A stretch of DNA of 64,000 bases from Aphrocallistes beatrix (lineage: Eukaryota; Porifera; Hexactinellida; Sceptrulophora; Aphrocallistidae): the NCBI GenBank assembly GCA_963281255.1, contig OY725496.1, forward strand, positions 1,550,001-1,614,000, in the 5' to 3' direction. Under the pieces are notes generated by a model. It saw only the letters and a list, made by a program, of their open reading frames with translations, did not search any database and was not told the origin of the DNA. Made by a program: the position numbers and the translations under genes. Shown here one piece after another: positions 12,297 to 23,332 of the stretch; the stretch's first letter is position 1, and each line of letters opens with the position of its first letter.

Positions 12297-12665
12297 GTTT
12301 GATACGTAAAGTTACACCTGCTTACTTTTAGACATCAGTGAGTTGCTCATTCGAGAAAGATGTTACTCAGGTTTATAGACCGCATTTGCTTCAAGCGCTG
12401 GAATTGAATGCATTTCTTTCTAAATTTGGATATATTCACACCAATATCCCTATCGACGAGTAATCCAAAATAATGTGAAATTAATTGTCGTTGAATGTAT
12501 AAAAATACTCTTTTTGATTTGATTATAATATATTTATAATTTATAGGCTACTGTTTTCTGTATTAATGTGTTTGTTTTTATGTTGCTTCAGGCAATTTCA
12601 TGATTTTTAAAATTTAATGTTTAAACTCGACATAGTCAAATCTCAGGGGAGGATTTCGAATCCAA
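12297..12665. other. spacer between two inverted F1 copies
   Basis: AT-rich. A short open frame (TSVSCSFEKD...NIPIDE) is discussed under rejected observations. No transposon ends. Confidence 0.3.
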
Positions 12666-12687
12666 TCCTTACTATTAAAACTCGATG

Positions 12688-12719
<32 letters not shown>

Positions 12720-13213
12720 TGTAACGAATTGATTGAAGAAACTGCCGGGCGCAGAAGGCTGATTTTTGGCATGTGGAGTCTTTTGGCTATGGCTCCAGTA
12801 AGTTCTGAGTTCAGAGCAAAATGTCGACTCATCATGGAATTATGACGTCATTGTCACATTTTTAAAAGTTAAGCAACACAGTTATTCGGGCATAACTCAG
12901 CCATTATAGGAGATAGAAGGCTGAAATTTTAATAGAATCTGTATACTAACATACCTCACATATGATGCGACTTTCATCAAAAAATGATGACTCATCACTT
13001 TGTTATGACGTCATCATTACGCATCAAAAATTTTAAAATTGACAAATTTGGTGATTTTTCGAGTGATATCGATTAGCACAGTAGAACAGACATATTTGGA
13101 GATGTTATCTCCCTTATAATTAACCAATGTGACTCCAGGCGACCGAAGGGAGCCTCCGGTGGACACAAAGTGTCCGCCAGCCGCGCAGCGCAAGCAAGCG
13201 CGAAGCGCGCTTG
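12666..13213 (+). mobile_element. Helitron-like F1 copy, near full length
   Basis: Starts A|TCCTTACTATTAAAACTCG, TA microsatellite of about 26 bp, CTGTAACGAATTGATTGAAG, F1 body with TGACGTCA twice, and an intact tail ending GCGCGCTTG|T. It lies head to head with the copy at 11637-12186. Confidence 0.87.
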
Positions 13214-13654
13214 TTTAAATAAAATGAATCCGATTTTTAAGATCTTTTTAGAAAATCTTTATTTTTATCTCCTCTGCAGCATTTAAAAGTTAATCTCTTA
13301 CCAAATTTTGGCTCTTTTTACTATATCTATCTAGTTAAAAAAAAGCAAACAATTTTTTCCTAAATGTTTTCATCTTTATTGATTCTTAAATCTTTGGTTG
13401 TCATTCTATTTATGGTATTTGATTCGGAGATTTATATCATGATCTATGAAAAAAAGTTTTGGAATCAAAGTGATATATTCTTTTTATTGATTTGTTTTAT
13501 TGAATCTTAATATTAAATGATGTATTTGTATTATTTCAGGCCTTGTTTGTTCGAGTGTCTATGTTTCTTGTGTTCACAATGCATATAGTGTACTACATTG
13601 ATAACTTCATACGAAATCATTGATTTATTATGTTAACAATATGATTAAATTTAG

Positions 13655-13877
13655 ACTTCCACTTCAATTGAAGAAAATCTCTGACTGTTATACAGATTTT
13701 GATAATGTTTATTTTGATACTGAATGGATGAAATGCTTAAGTGAATACATGGCGATCGCGAATCCTTCTCAACTTGTTGGTCGTCGAAATGTGAGGAAAC
13801 TCATGTTATGTATTTCTGGATCGAGAGATGAATATAGAAAGATTAGGGATATGTACGCTTTTGAATCTCAGATATCT
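13655..13877 (+). CDS. UBR4: UBR4 exon 4 of window
   Basis: It encodes LPLQLKKISD, a variable loop, then WMKCLSEYMA, RRNVRKLMLCISGSRDEYR and KIRDMYAFESQIS. This parallels the human UBR4 segment containing RRQVRKLLLFICGSKEKYR and LRDLHTLDSH, one of the better conserved internal parts. The acceptor is AAATTTAG with a weak pyrimidine tract; it is chosen because the one leftover base completes the Arg codon from exon 3. The donor is TCT|GTGAGT in phase 0. Confidence 0.88.
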
Positions 13878-13937
13878 GTGAGTAAATTTTTTAAACTTGC
13901 TATTTAAATTTGCGTTTTACTTTTAAACCTATCTAAC

Positions 13938-14231
13938 TTAGCAGCATTTGAGATAGAGCATTCTGTAAATAAAAACAAGTTTGACCGCCTTCTCAACTCC
14001 AGTATATTCCTTATTTTGGAATTTATTTAGCCAAATGTTAAAATGTCGCTCAACTCCTGCACTTGACGCCATAGCAGTTAAAAAATTTCTGCTGTCCCTG
14101 AAAAATCTTTTTCTACTCACATCTAATGATCTCCACCAGCAGGAAGGTGTTCTCAATTCTATTGTCATTGAACATATAGGGCTTGGATGGTTCACAGCCT
14201 GCTTTGAACTCCCCAAGTTTTCAGGTGTCAA
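13938..14231 (-). pseudogene. hAT transposase C-terminal fragment
   Basis: The reverse-strand frame includes CWWRSL, then FLTAMASSAGVERHFNIW, then GVEKAVKLVFIYR. SSAxxER.F followed by a region like RNRLGVEKAAKLVF is the C-terminal dimerisation part of hAT transposases. Only about 95 codons survive and the catalytic domain is absent. It sits directly after UBR4 exon 4 in the opposite direction, so it is an intronic relic. Confidence 0.7.
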
Positions 14232-14370
14232 TCATTCATATGTTTCATTGCTATATATATATATATCCGCTATGCCCATCAACTTTCCTCTGTATCTCGG
14301 ACGATTAAGTTCGCTCAATAGTGTGCAGGGGTAATAGTTAGTGTAGCTGAATTGTGTACTTTGGTTAATA

Positions 14371-14490
14371 TAGGGGTTCTCACGTGGGCGCTACCCCCCA
14401 GTGGGCGTTATGAGGACTTTTGGGGCTATAGTTACCAAAGGGGTGGTAAAGGGGTGCTAGGTAGAAAGTGGGCAGTGAGGGGCGCTTGTA
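14371..14490. repeat. hAT terminus-like relic
   Basis: TAGGGGTTCTCACGTGGGCG and the GGGGCGTTATGAGG-type repeats that follow resemble Charlie-like hAT termini. No matching partner end or target duplication was identified. Confidence 0.4.
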
Positions 14491-14702
14491 GAATATTTTG
14501 CATCATAATTATTATATAATTTTAGATAGAGATATTAATTTGATCAAGACAGGGTTACAAATAGTACAAGTTTATACGAGTTAGTTAAGAAGCAACTTGT
14601 TTGAATTCAAATTACTGTAAACCTTTATAATAAATAACAAATAATGAACACTTAGCACAATGAAATTCAAACAGGATTCATACTATAAATATATCATTAG
14701 GG

Positions 14703-16021
14703 TAGGGTTACAAAATTCTCGGGAATTTTAAATGTGGAAACTTTCCAGGAAACTTTCCGGGAATATTCCCGGGAATTTATAAGACCTGGAAATTTCTGCA
14801 TAGTGTTTAAATTAATCTGATTGTTTCCGGAGGCATTTCTCTGAGGAAAATAAATTGAATTAAATTAAAACTTTCTTTATTTGCCTCTAAATACTCAAAG
14901 AATAAAGGAAAATTTATAAAAAATGTGAATTATACAACTAGTGCCGAACTGATTCAAGATGGATCAATAATAAATGTAATACAAAATCGAATACTATTTG
15001 TAAGTATAAGTTATCCAATTCTTCTATATACGTATAACAATCGGGAACCCTATCAAATAGTCTAACAATACGTTTCGGACTAGTTATTAAGTTAAAATGA
15101 TATGAGATAAAACAGAAGCTTATAGCTTATAATAATATATAGGGTACAGCTCTAGTCCATGAATATCTGTCAAATTTTAACCGAGTTTTATTTAAACTCA
15201 TTGAAATGAAAAGTATATTAGCTATAATTGTTCTGAATCTTGTGATTCTCGTGAATGACATTACAATTCAAAATATTGAATACAAAAATTGTGGCTGGTT
15301 GGAAATTCGTATACCTAGATGTAAATTAGATGGACTTTTCATATCTACTTGCCAAATTTAATGTATAATGGTGTAGCCAGGACAGGTCGATTGACAAATA
15401 CAAACAAACAAACTAGGGGTGTACCGGATATCCGGTTCTAATCCGGTATCCGGCTATATCCGGCCATTTACCGGATATGAACCACTATCCGGCCGGATAG
15501 TGGTTCCAATTGTGATTGTGTATGAATTAAACATTAACTACAAAAAGGATAGAAACAGAAGCAATTTATTCAATTAACTACAATTTAATTCTAAAGCTAT
15601 CATCAATCCATAAATCTAATCTAATCTATAACCTATTCCAAACTACTATATTAAAACTCTAAATGCTAGCTAATAGTTGTAATTCAATAAGGAAAGATTC
15701 TTTTGTATGAATATTAATCTCTCACCATTTTCTGGTAGTAGCCTACTTCGTTTTTTAGGTCTTGATGTGATATAATGGTATCATTTCTCAAATAAATATT
15801 TAGCCGGATATCCGGCCGGAGTAGAAAATCTCTAATCCGGTACACCTCTAAAACAAACAAAATAATGCATTTTAGAACTGGGGCACTATACAATATTATA
15901 GTCGGCACAGTAAAATCTTTTAATATTTCTCATTATGAAAGAAAAACAAAAATTCCCAAAATTCCCGAAAATTTCCAGGCCTTATAAATTCCCGGAAAGT
16001 TTCTCACCCTTTACAACCCTA
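14703..16021. mobile_element. Non-autonomous hAT element with 8-bp duplication
   Basis: Begins TAGGGTTACAAAATTCTCGG and ends TTTACAACCCTA, flanked by CATTAGGG on both sides. Subterminal TTCCCGGGAATTT and CCGGGAATATTCCCG motifs recur in both orientations. It carries no transposase and is interrupted by the hAT MITE at 15414-15850. Confidence 0.87.
15414..15850. mobile_element. hAT MITE nested in a hAT element
   Basis: Begins TAGGGGTGTACCGGATATCC and ends AATCCGGTACACCTCTA, flanked by AAACAAAC on both sides. The subterminal regions are full of ATCCGG/CCGGAT repeats. It is younger than its host element. Confidence 0.88.
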
Positions 16022-16029
16022 CATTAGGG

Positions 16030-17370
16030 TAATAAAAAACAAATAAACTTCACACGACGTTGTTCCCAATCAAATTAGTACATACTTGTAGGATCGGAGG
16101 AATATTATTAATACGTATTAGAAATTTCCGAATATATCTCAAATTTATTATTTCACCAATTATATCATGTTGCATAAAGACTAAATAGCTACTTCTGGTG
16201 AAATGAAATGTCGACCATATTTCAATTATTTACGTTAAGGGCTTTATATCATCCCTTCACCATCTAATTGTCAACTTCCTAAGTGTCTGATTTGAGATCT
16301 GTTTTTTCAAATGAAGCAATAAAACAATCACGACTGAAAGAACATCTTTGATAAAACACCCTAATAATAGCAACAAAGGCATTCCTTATTTTGCAAATTT
16401 GCTAAAATAATGAAAGGAAAGGCCCTTTCTAATATTTTAAGAAAGGAAATACTAAGAGCAAAGACGAAGTGCTAGTTTTATTTAACATTTCCAAATTAAT
16501 TGCAAAAGATGAAAAATCACTGTATTGGCGAAATTCTCATTCTTTTTGCTAGTTCTGAAGTCAAAGTAATAATGTGTTGGCTAAATTTGCGATAGTTTGG
16601 ATTTTCTTGTTTAAACCTACTATATCGTCTTGTTGGCACTTTTGCCTTTTTATTTATGGTGATGCCAGCATATTTACCGAACCCTCAAGTTTGCTACCCA
16701 TTAATTGTTAACTTCATATAAATTTATTAAATCACTTTAAAATGTGAATATTAAGTAGTCGCTTTAAAAAGCCAACATTTTGGAGAATATTCCAAACTTA
16801 CTTTCACTCCGTCCATTGTTGATTAATTCCACCGCTATCTTTCTAATGCCCTTTTTTGCTGAATTGTCTGTCCTGATAGTTAGCATAGATAGATTTGTTA
16901 GGGCTGGATTTGCTCATAGTAGTTCTCAGCCAGATCTTGAGCCTGCGGAACACACTAAAACTTTGTTCATGCTCCTGTTAACCCTACCACAAGAAAAATT
17001 TGAATAAAATTAAAATATTGGGGAGTATTGTATGTACCTCTTTCGATAAATATCTATAAATAGAACTGAATAAATCATATCAAGACTTGTAACTCGAGTT
17101 TTAAATCTGCTGCGTAAGAAATATCATTTTAAAATTGCATATGATACATAACAGTAATCTTGAATCTTGTTTGCTAGTACGACAGACAAAATGAGATTCT
17201 CAATATCTGTGAGTATACCTATAGTTTTCTTATCGAACGTTTCCTTCAATTTACTAAAAAAGTCCAAAATTCAATCTGAAAGGCTTAACAAATGCTGGTA
17301 TTTATTTGAATTACGGAGGATTGAGATTAAAATGTTCACCTTTTTTAAATTAATATTTATACTATACGTA
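16030..17370. other. intron, one unassigned open frame
   Basis: A frame at 16780-17007 reads PNLLSLRPLLINST and FFAELSVLIVSIDRF and stops at 17005. It has no splice sites fitting UBR4, and exons 4 and 5 already join directly, so it is not a UBR4 exon. I do not recognise it. The rest is AT-rich with no visible element. Confidence 0.3.
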
Positions 17371-17557
17371 CAGTCGACTCCGCTTAATAGGGTCACATCG
17401 GTCCGAGGACATTTTGACTCGATTAAGCGGAGAATCCTATTAACCGAAAATGTTTGTATTAGCTTCTATGTGTGAGAGCTATTCCGGTCCTGCCAAAAGT
17501 GGCCCGATTAAGCGTTTGACCCGATTAAACAGTGACCCTATTAAGCGGAGTCGACTG
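17371..17557. mobile_element. 187-bp TA-flanked MITE (CCGCTTAATAGGGTCAC type)
   Basis: Starts CAGTCGACTCCGCTTAATAG and ends CTATTAAGCGGAGTCGACTG, flanked by TA. A second copy is at 36692-36879. The internal motif CCCGATTAAGCGG repeats the terminal theme, which is typical of pogo/Tigger-like MITEs. Confidence 0.88.
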
Positions 17558-17689
17558 TATATATCATCAAAGCGCTTGGGTTCTTCATTTTGATTCATTC
17601 ATCAATTATATTATTTGTCCTTTCTATTGACCCAAACACTGACTTGATTACATTGCAAGACCTTTGGCACCATTCCACTGCCCTAAATA

Positions 17690-17932
17690 TTAGAAAAAGT
17701 AGATCATTAGAGTGGGAAGTTTCAAACAGAATAAGGCCCAGTTCTTAACCTCTTGCATTACCTGCAGTTTGACATCCGCAGTATCAGCTGAATGTTCCAT
17801 CACTCGAATAAGTACATCATACTCATCCAGAGTTGCTGATAATGGTTTACCACTAAACACCCAACAGTTTGAGCACACCTGGCGACGAATATCAGTAGTT
17901 AGATGGAAATCATGGTTTAATTTATTTATCAA
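17690..17932 (-). other. unassigned reverse-strand open frame
   Basis: Reads QVCSNCWVFSGKPL, DEYDVLIRVMEHSADTADV and EVKNWALFCLKLP with less AT than its surroundings. EYDVLI..MEH followed by NW..FC resembles the UBR4 stretch encoded by exon 5 on the opposite strand, but the spacing differs by three residues and DNA similarity is low. It may be chance, a decayed duplicate, or part of an unknown element. No start or stop is convincing. Confidence 0.25.
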
Positions 17933-17934
17933 AT

Positions 17935-18820
17935 AAATCTCTTACGGCTATCATGTAAGTACACTGAATACTTTGAATATTATTTTGTAAATCAAAAATT
18001 AACACCCTGGTTTTACAATATACAAAAACTGCAACTGACAATTTTTTTTGGAAGTCTTTTTACTCCTTTGTGAATTCCTTTCATGTTTGCTTTCCCTTCG
18101 TATACTTGACCACAATAAAAACATATGTCAGCATATGTTAAACAGCAAACACCTTTACTTCACGAGCGATCATATGCAGTTTAGAATATCTGTGTTCTGA
18201 TTACTCAATTGCCATCTTCTGGTTATAAACCCAATATTAATATTAGTAAAGAAAGGGTCGATTCTTGCACCATTTGAGAATCGTTTCTCTGATAGTATAT
18301 TGATAAAAAATTATAAACCATTCATCTCGTTCTTGACATAATGTATAAAATCAAATCTTTCGAACTATTGTTTCTCGGGTTTGGATTAACAGAATACTTT
18401 TTCAAACTCCCTAGAATGTAAACAGTGGAAACTATGAAATGCATAACGTTCTGCAATAATATTTGATGATCTCCCAAAACCACAGATTCTTGTATCACAG
18501 GGCCGTAGCCACCGGTCCGTTCTAAACATGACCACTTTTGACCAATTTATCTTAAAAAGGGACCGTTTTGTACAATTGGACTGGTTTCAACTTGACCACT
18601 TTTTACTCTCAACCAGAACATTTCACACCTGGGACTATAGCCTTGTATCACAATATCATGGCTATCAAAATTCAATTCAGGTCGTCCTTTTATACTTTAA
18701 AATTGTAATTGCCAATCTTCAGTAAAAGTTTAATCATCTGGCGTTAATATTTTCAGCTTCAAAATTTATTATACTCAGGAAATATTTAAAGTTTAAATAA
18801 CTATATACTTTACTCAAAAA
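17935..18820. other. intron, no recognisable element
   Basis: AT-rich. A run around 18500-18640 repeats GACCACTTTTGACCAATTT-like words on both strands and could be a decayed MITE. Confidence 0.3.
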
Positions 18821-18829
18821 TAAAGCATT

Positions 18830-19090
18830 TTGCTTTCACACACTTTTTGAGACGATCGATGAAATAATTTATGCATATGCGCATGTATTCCTGTGGACTT
18901 TTTTCCCATTCTCGTGGCAGTGTCCTATTAAGATCGTCAACAGAGTGCTGGTCTGTAGCATTCACCCTCTCCTTTAACTGAGACCATATACATAAGTCAA
19001 ATGGATTAAAGTTTGGTGAACAAGGTGACCATTCCTCTGATCAATTGAAGTCTGAAAACTTATCCTGCACCACCTTTAGGTAGCTTTAGC
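18830..19090 (-). pseudogene. Tc1/mariner transposase C-terminal fragment
   Basis: The reverse strand encodes EEWSPCSPNFNPFDLCIW, SQLKERVNATDQHSVDDL, REWEKSPQEYMRICINYF and IDRLKKCVKAK. This corresponds to the PPNSPDLNPxDYxxW catalytic end and tail of Tc1-like transposases. The final Asp of the motif reads Asn (SPNFNP for SPDLNP) and upstream parts are missing, so it is dead. It ends next to an F1 fragment at 19096. Confidence 0.75.
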
Positions 19091-19095
19091 CTTGT

Positions 19096-19185
19096 AAATC
19101 CGTTGTGACGTCATCATTACTCATCACAAATTTTAAAATTGACAAATTTGTTGAATTATATCGATTATAACAGTAAGACAGAAGT
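19096..19185 (+). repeat. F1 body fragment
   Basis: GTGACGTCATCATTACTCAT, ACAAATTTGTTGAATTATAT and AACAGTAAGACAGA match the F1 body after its second CRE-like palindrome. Both ends are truncated. Confidence 0.6.
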
Positions 19186-19216
19186 TTATTTTTTAGAAGT
19201 AACCTTTTTAATGAAC

Positions 19217-19336
19217 AAAAAAGCTCCTCACAGATGGGCTAGAAGTGTGCTTCCAGATTCTTTAGATGATGCCACAATACATGTCATCCAAGGAATTTGG
19301 AAGCACACTTCTAGTCCGTCTGTGAGGGGCTTTTCT
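19217..19336. repeat. 120-nt near-perfect hairpin
   Basis: The left arm AAGCTCCTCACAGATGGGCT continues AGAAGTGTGCTTCCA. The right arm TGGAAGCACACTTCTAG continues TCCGTCTGTGAGGGGCTT. The arms are about 38 bp with few mismatches and the loop is about 40 nt. It lies inside a UBR4 intron on the sense strand. It may be a tiny MITE or a miRNA-precursor-like fold; I cannot tell. Confidence 0.7.
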
Positions 19337-19970
19337 TACATCAATTAAAGTTTGAAGGATTTAAATTGTGGATGAAAATTTTTGGCTGTGTCATAATGAT
19401 GACGTCAGCATAATTAATTGTTTCTTGATCTTCTAGTTTTTGTGCAATAAGCCAAAAAATCACAAAACGCTACGTAAGGGTGATGCTTTAGCATATATTG
19501 ATAATCATATGAGTAGATGCACATCTTTATATTTGTCCGCAGCTTCACAAAAGCTTTCAGGGCGATATCTTTAAACTCTGGTCTGTGCACCACTTACGGC
19601 CAGCTGGCCGGATACCAGCCCTCATTATAGTACTGTGCTACTATATTGTTATATTTGATCATAGATCCAATATAATAATATAGGAAGCACACTAAAAAGT
19701 ATAGTCGAAAATTTATGATCTCTAAGCTAGAAAAAGTATTTTATTTTATTTATCTAGGACTATAGTTCAAAAACTTGTTATTCAAGAGTTTTTCAAAATT
19801 AAATGAACAGAAAAATTATATAGTACACTATCATTAGAAAATGATAGAATTTTAAAAGCAATGTTTTAATTTATCATTTATAGATTTCTAACATCGTATT
19901 TTCGAATACGATGTTAGAAATCTACACCCCTAAGAATCCTATGTCAACTATTGAAGCATATCTATATATA

Positions 19971-20406
19971 TGTAACGTATTGATTGAAGAACCTGCAGGG
20001 CGCAGAAAGCTGATTTTTGAAATGTGAATATTTGGGCTATAGCTCCACTAAATTGTGTCCTTAGACAAAAAGGTCAACTCATCATGGAATTATGACGTCA
20101 TTGAAACCTTTTTTATAATTAGAAATTTCAGTTTTTCGACTATAATTCAGCTATTTTAGGTGATAGAAGGATAAAATCTTAATAGAATGTATATATTGAT
20201 ATATCACAAATATGATACAACTCTCGTTAAGAAATGATGACTCATTACTCTATTATGACTTCATCATTACTCATAAAAAATTGACTTATTTTGTGATTTT
20301 TCGAGTGACACTGATTACAACAGTAAGACCAATGTATTTAGAGATTATATTTCCCTTATAATTAATCAATGTGAGCCCCGGAGCGCAAACAAGCGAAGCG
20401 CGCTTG
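19971..20406 (+). mobile_element. Helitron-like F1 copy
   Basis: TGTAACGTATTGATTGAAGA, the F1 body with TATGACGTCATTG, and an internally deleted tail (the hairpin GGACACAAAGT part is lost) ending GCGCGCTTG|T. The 5' A|TCCTTAC end is missing. Confidence 0.78.
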
Positions 20407-20427
20407 TTGATTAAAAAATATGATATT

Positions 20428-21484
20428 CCATAGCCTACTATATATAAGGCCTAAGAGTAATTTAACCAGGGATGCGGTAGAAGATGGATGAAGAAATAAT
20501 TATTAACAAAGCACAATAGAGCTTAGGAATGTATTACCAGCATATATAAATATGGTGTCAAAGCACCCATATCCGTTGTTAAAATTTAGATTAGTCATCA
20601 AATGATTGCGCAACAGGTTATATTTGAGTAAAATTTAGTGATTTTCTGAGGCCGTTTAAGGCCACTTCTAAGTGTTTTTAGTATAATGTTTTTCGCATAG
20701 AACTGAGAAGTGAATGTGTTAATACCAAAAATTTGGAATTTTTTCATGGAATGTTCTTACATTCCAGTGTTGCTATGGAAACGTGTTTTGGTCAGTTGGG
20801 GCTATATCTTGAAAACAGCGATAGCAAGACATTCAAATATAATCCCATTTGATAGCAAATAGGCTACTTCCTATTTAGCTATAATACAATTTCTGTGTCT
20901 AAATTTAATGGTTTACGAGATATTCGACAAATGACCAAATGTGACCAATATGATAAATTGTCTAATAACTCGTAAATTATTGAATTAAGACATAGAAATT
21001 GTATTATAGCTTAATAGGAAGTAGCCTATTTGCTATCAAATGGGATTAAATTTGAATGTCTTGCTATCGCTGTTTTCAAGATATAGCCCCAACTGACCAA
21101 AACACGTTTCCTTAGCAACACTGGAATGTAAGAACATTCCATGAAAAAATTCCAAATTTTTAGTATTAACACATTCACTTCTCAGTTCTATGCGAAAAAC
21201 TTTATACTAAAAACACTTAGAAGTGGCCTTAAACGGCCTCTGAAAATCACTAAATTTGACCTAAATATAGCCTGTTGCGCAATCATTTGATGACTAATCT
21301 AAATTTTAACAACGGATATGGGTGCTTTGACACCATATTTATATATGCTGGTAATACATTCCTAAGCTCTATTGTGCTTTGTTAATAATTTAAGGCAGCT
21401 CATGTATTTCTTCAACCATCTTCTGCTGCATCCCTAGTGCCAAATTCGCAAGTTACTCTGAGGCCTTATTATAGTAGGCTATGG
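20428..21484. mobile_element. 1,057-bp foldback element, full length
   Basis: Begins CCATAGCCTACTATATATAA and ends TTATAGTAGGCTATGG, flanked by ATATT on both sides. Each arm is about 500 bp and nearly the mirror of the other: GGATGCGGTAGAAGATGG pairs with CCATCTTCTGCTGCATCC, and GGAACTTTTTTC-type centre sequences pair too. The centre is around 20945. No open frame. A second full copy is at 46917-47981. Confidence 0.88.
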
Positions 21485-22249
21485 ATATTCTTAATTAATT
21501 TACACACCTGAAAACCCCATATTAACCGTTAACTTCAGTAGAGTAACGTTAAAATAATCGAGGTATGTTTTGTGTACTATCAATCAATTTGTTCATAAGA
21601 TAATTTCCAACGATCAAATAATGGTCTTAAATAATTGTATTCAGTCCTTTATATGAAATAGAATTGTGTAAATCGCATTATGGAAGCCTTATGATTGATT
21701 GATTCTCGCTTGTACCAATGATTTTAAACACAAATGTCCCGATTGTATGCATTTCAATTGTAAATCACTCCAATGTATTTGTATTATAAGATAATCGAAT
21801 TTCATTGGTCAGCGCAAATATGTCACCTATTTCAGCGAGGTGTGAATATTTAACCTAGATCTTCGAATTTAATCATAGACTAATCATTTGACACCTTCAT
21901 GCCAATTATCATATCTCTACGACTTACCAATTCTTCAATCAATTCAGACAAACAAAAAATAAAGCACTAACGTTTTAGTATATAAGATATATTATTGCGG
22001 ATAATGCCACTATTTTAACGTACTGAACGAATTTTACTCAATTTCAGATTACAAAAGGGTTTATTTTCCAATTAACGATTTAATCTCCAAAATAATATTT
22101 TGTCGTAATGAATACTCAAAGGACGACTAATACAGACAAAAGATGTTCAATGGCCGTTATCCTCACGAAAAGACAATATTCTCTAAACTACCTTTAGTAA
22201 TTCATCCATTTTATAATTTATATTTTAAACTTAGTATGTATTCTTTTAG
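21485..22249. other. intron before exon 5
   Basis: AT-rich, no recognisable element apart from the exon 5 acceptor and its pyrimidine-rich lead-in. Confidence 0.35.
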
Positions 22250-22827
22250 ACAATGAGATCGATTCTTTTTAAAAAGCCCCAAGATGATGACCAATCATTC
22301 GACTATTTCTATCTTGAATACGATGGCCAAATCAAATTACTCCATTGTATTTCTCAATGTATTGAGTATACCTTAAATCGACCAGAAAATTGGCAAACAT
22401 TTTGTTTTTACAATCCTGAAATAATTTCTTTTTTAGTTAAAATTGCTGGAAGCGTCCACGATGAAATTTCAGGGTATATTCTTCATCTTCTCTCACTTGC
22501 CCTTTGTGGTGTTGACTTTTCAATCGAGAAGAATTTTAATCTTGAACCACATTCTTATATAAATCAGGGTATTTTTACTTCTAGTTCAACCAATATGACA
22601 GAATCTGAAACCATTTTGATGTCTAAGTACTCTGAAATTTTAATTCCAATATTTTTATTTCATTCTTCTCACACTCATTTAAATTCAGACAAAGTGGCGT
22701 TTATCACACTTTTTTTATTATCTACAAATTCTGAATCGCTTCGTATACAGACTCAATCTTTTCTTTGGCTAGTATTTAGTATATCAAATGTAACTCACAA
22801 AACTGCTATTTTTGAAGTTTTATGCAG
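22250..22827 (+). CDS. UBR4: UBR4 exon 5 of window
   Basis: The exon starts after TTCTTTTAG in phase 0 with TMRSILFKK. It continues through LEYDGQIKLLHCISQC, RPENWQTFCFYNPEIISFL and LHLLSLALCG. The human counterpart has LQYDTLISLMEHL, INWQKFC and LLQLLSCALCG at the same spacing. A divergent Ser/Asn-rich linker follows (human has a long low-complexity insert here), then a hydrophobic helical stretch. It ends TGCAG|GTAAAA in phase 2. At about 193 residues it is the longest coding exon here. Confidence 0.93.
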
Positions 22828-23332
22828 GTAAAAATATCAATTATCTATTTTATTATTTCCTTTGACATTTTTTTGTATTCGCTTTCTAGTATGGGAAAGG
22901 TATTCAGGCCTGTGAATAGTTATTTAGTTTTCGAAACTGATCAATGCTATGTCCTAGTTTACAGTTTTAATTTAGCTGTTGAAAAAATCATTTCAAGGCA
23001 AGTAGAGATTGATAAATCATTTGTTCTCTCTGTCTACTCAGTTAATATTGGTCAACTAGTTATTTGAGTTTGAAATTTGAAAACGTCATCCTGAATTTGT
23101 TCAATATTTAAGAATAAATTGAATTAATAATTTATATCTTGAAATTACTTCTCGAGTTGGTGACTCATTTAATTCAGCATTTTTTGGAACAACTTTCTGC
23201 AATATATTTACAAGTATAAAAGGCCTGGATTACTTCTTAACATATATCATCTCATGATATCCTCAAAATTAATTGCAAAAAAATGAAATTTTAAAATTAA
23301 TATATATATATCCTTAAATTTATCTTTTGTAG

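Noticed and set aside
12332-12461. Open frame TSVSCSFEKD...NIPIDE with possible splice sites, considered as a UBR4 exon.
   Set aside because: Joining exon 3 (ETIMR) directly to exon 4 (LPLQLKKISD) reproduces the human UBR4 order without a gap, so an exon here is not needed.
16780-17007. 75-codon forward frame considered as a UBR4 exon.
   Set aside because: Exons 4 and 5 join in phase 0 as FESQIS|TMRSIL, matching human, and the frame has no suitable donor.
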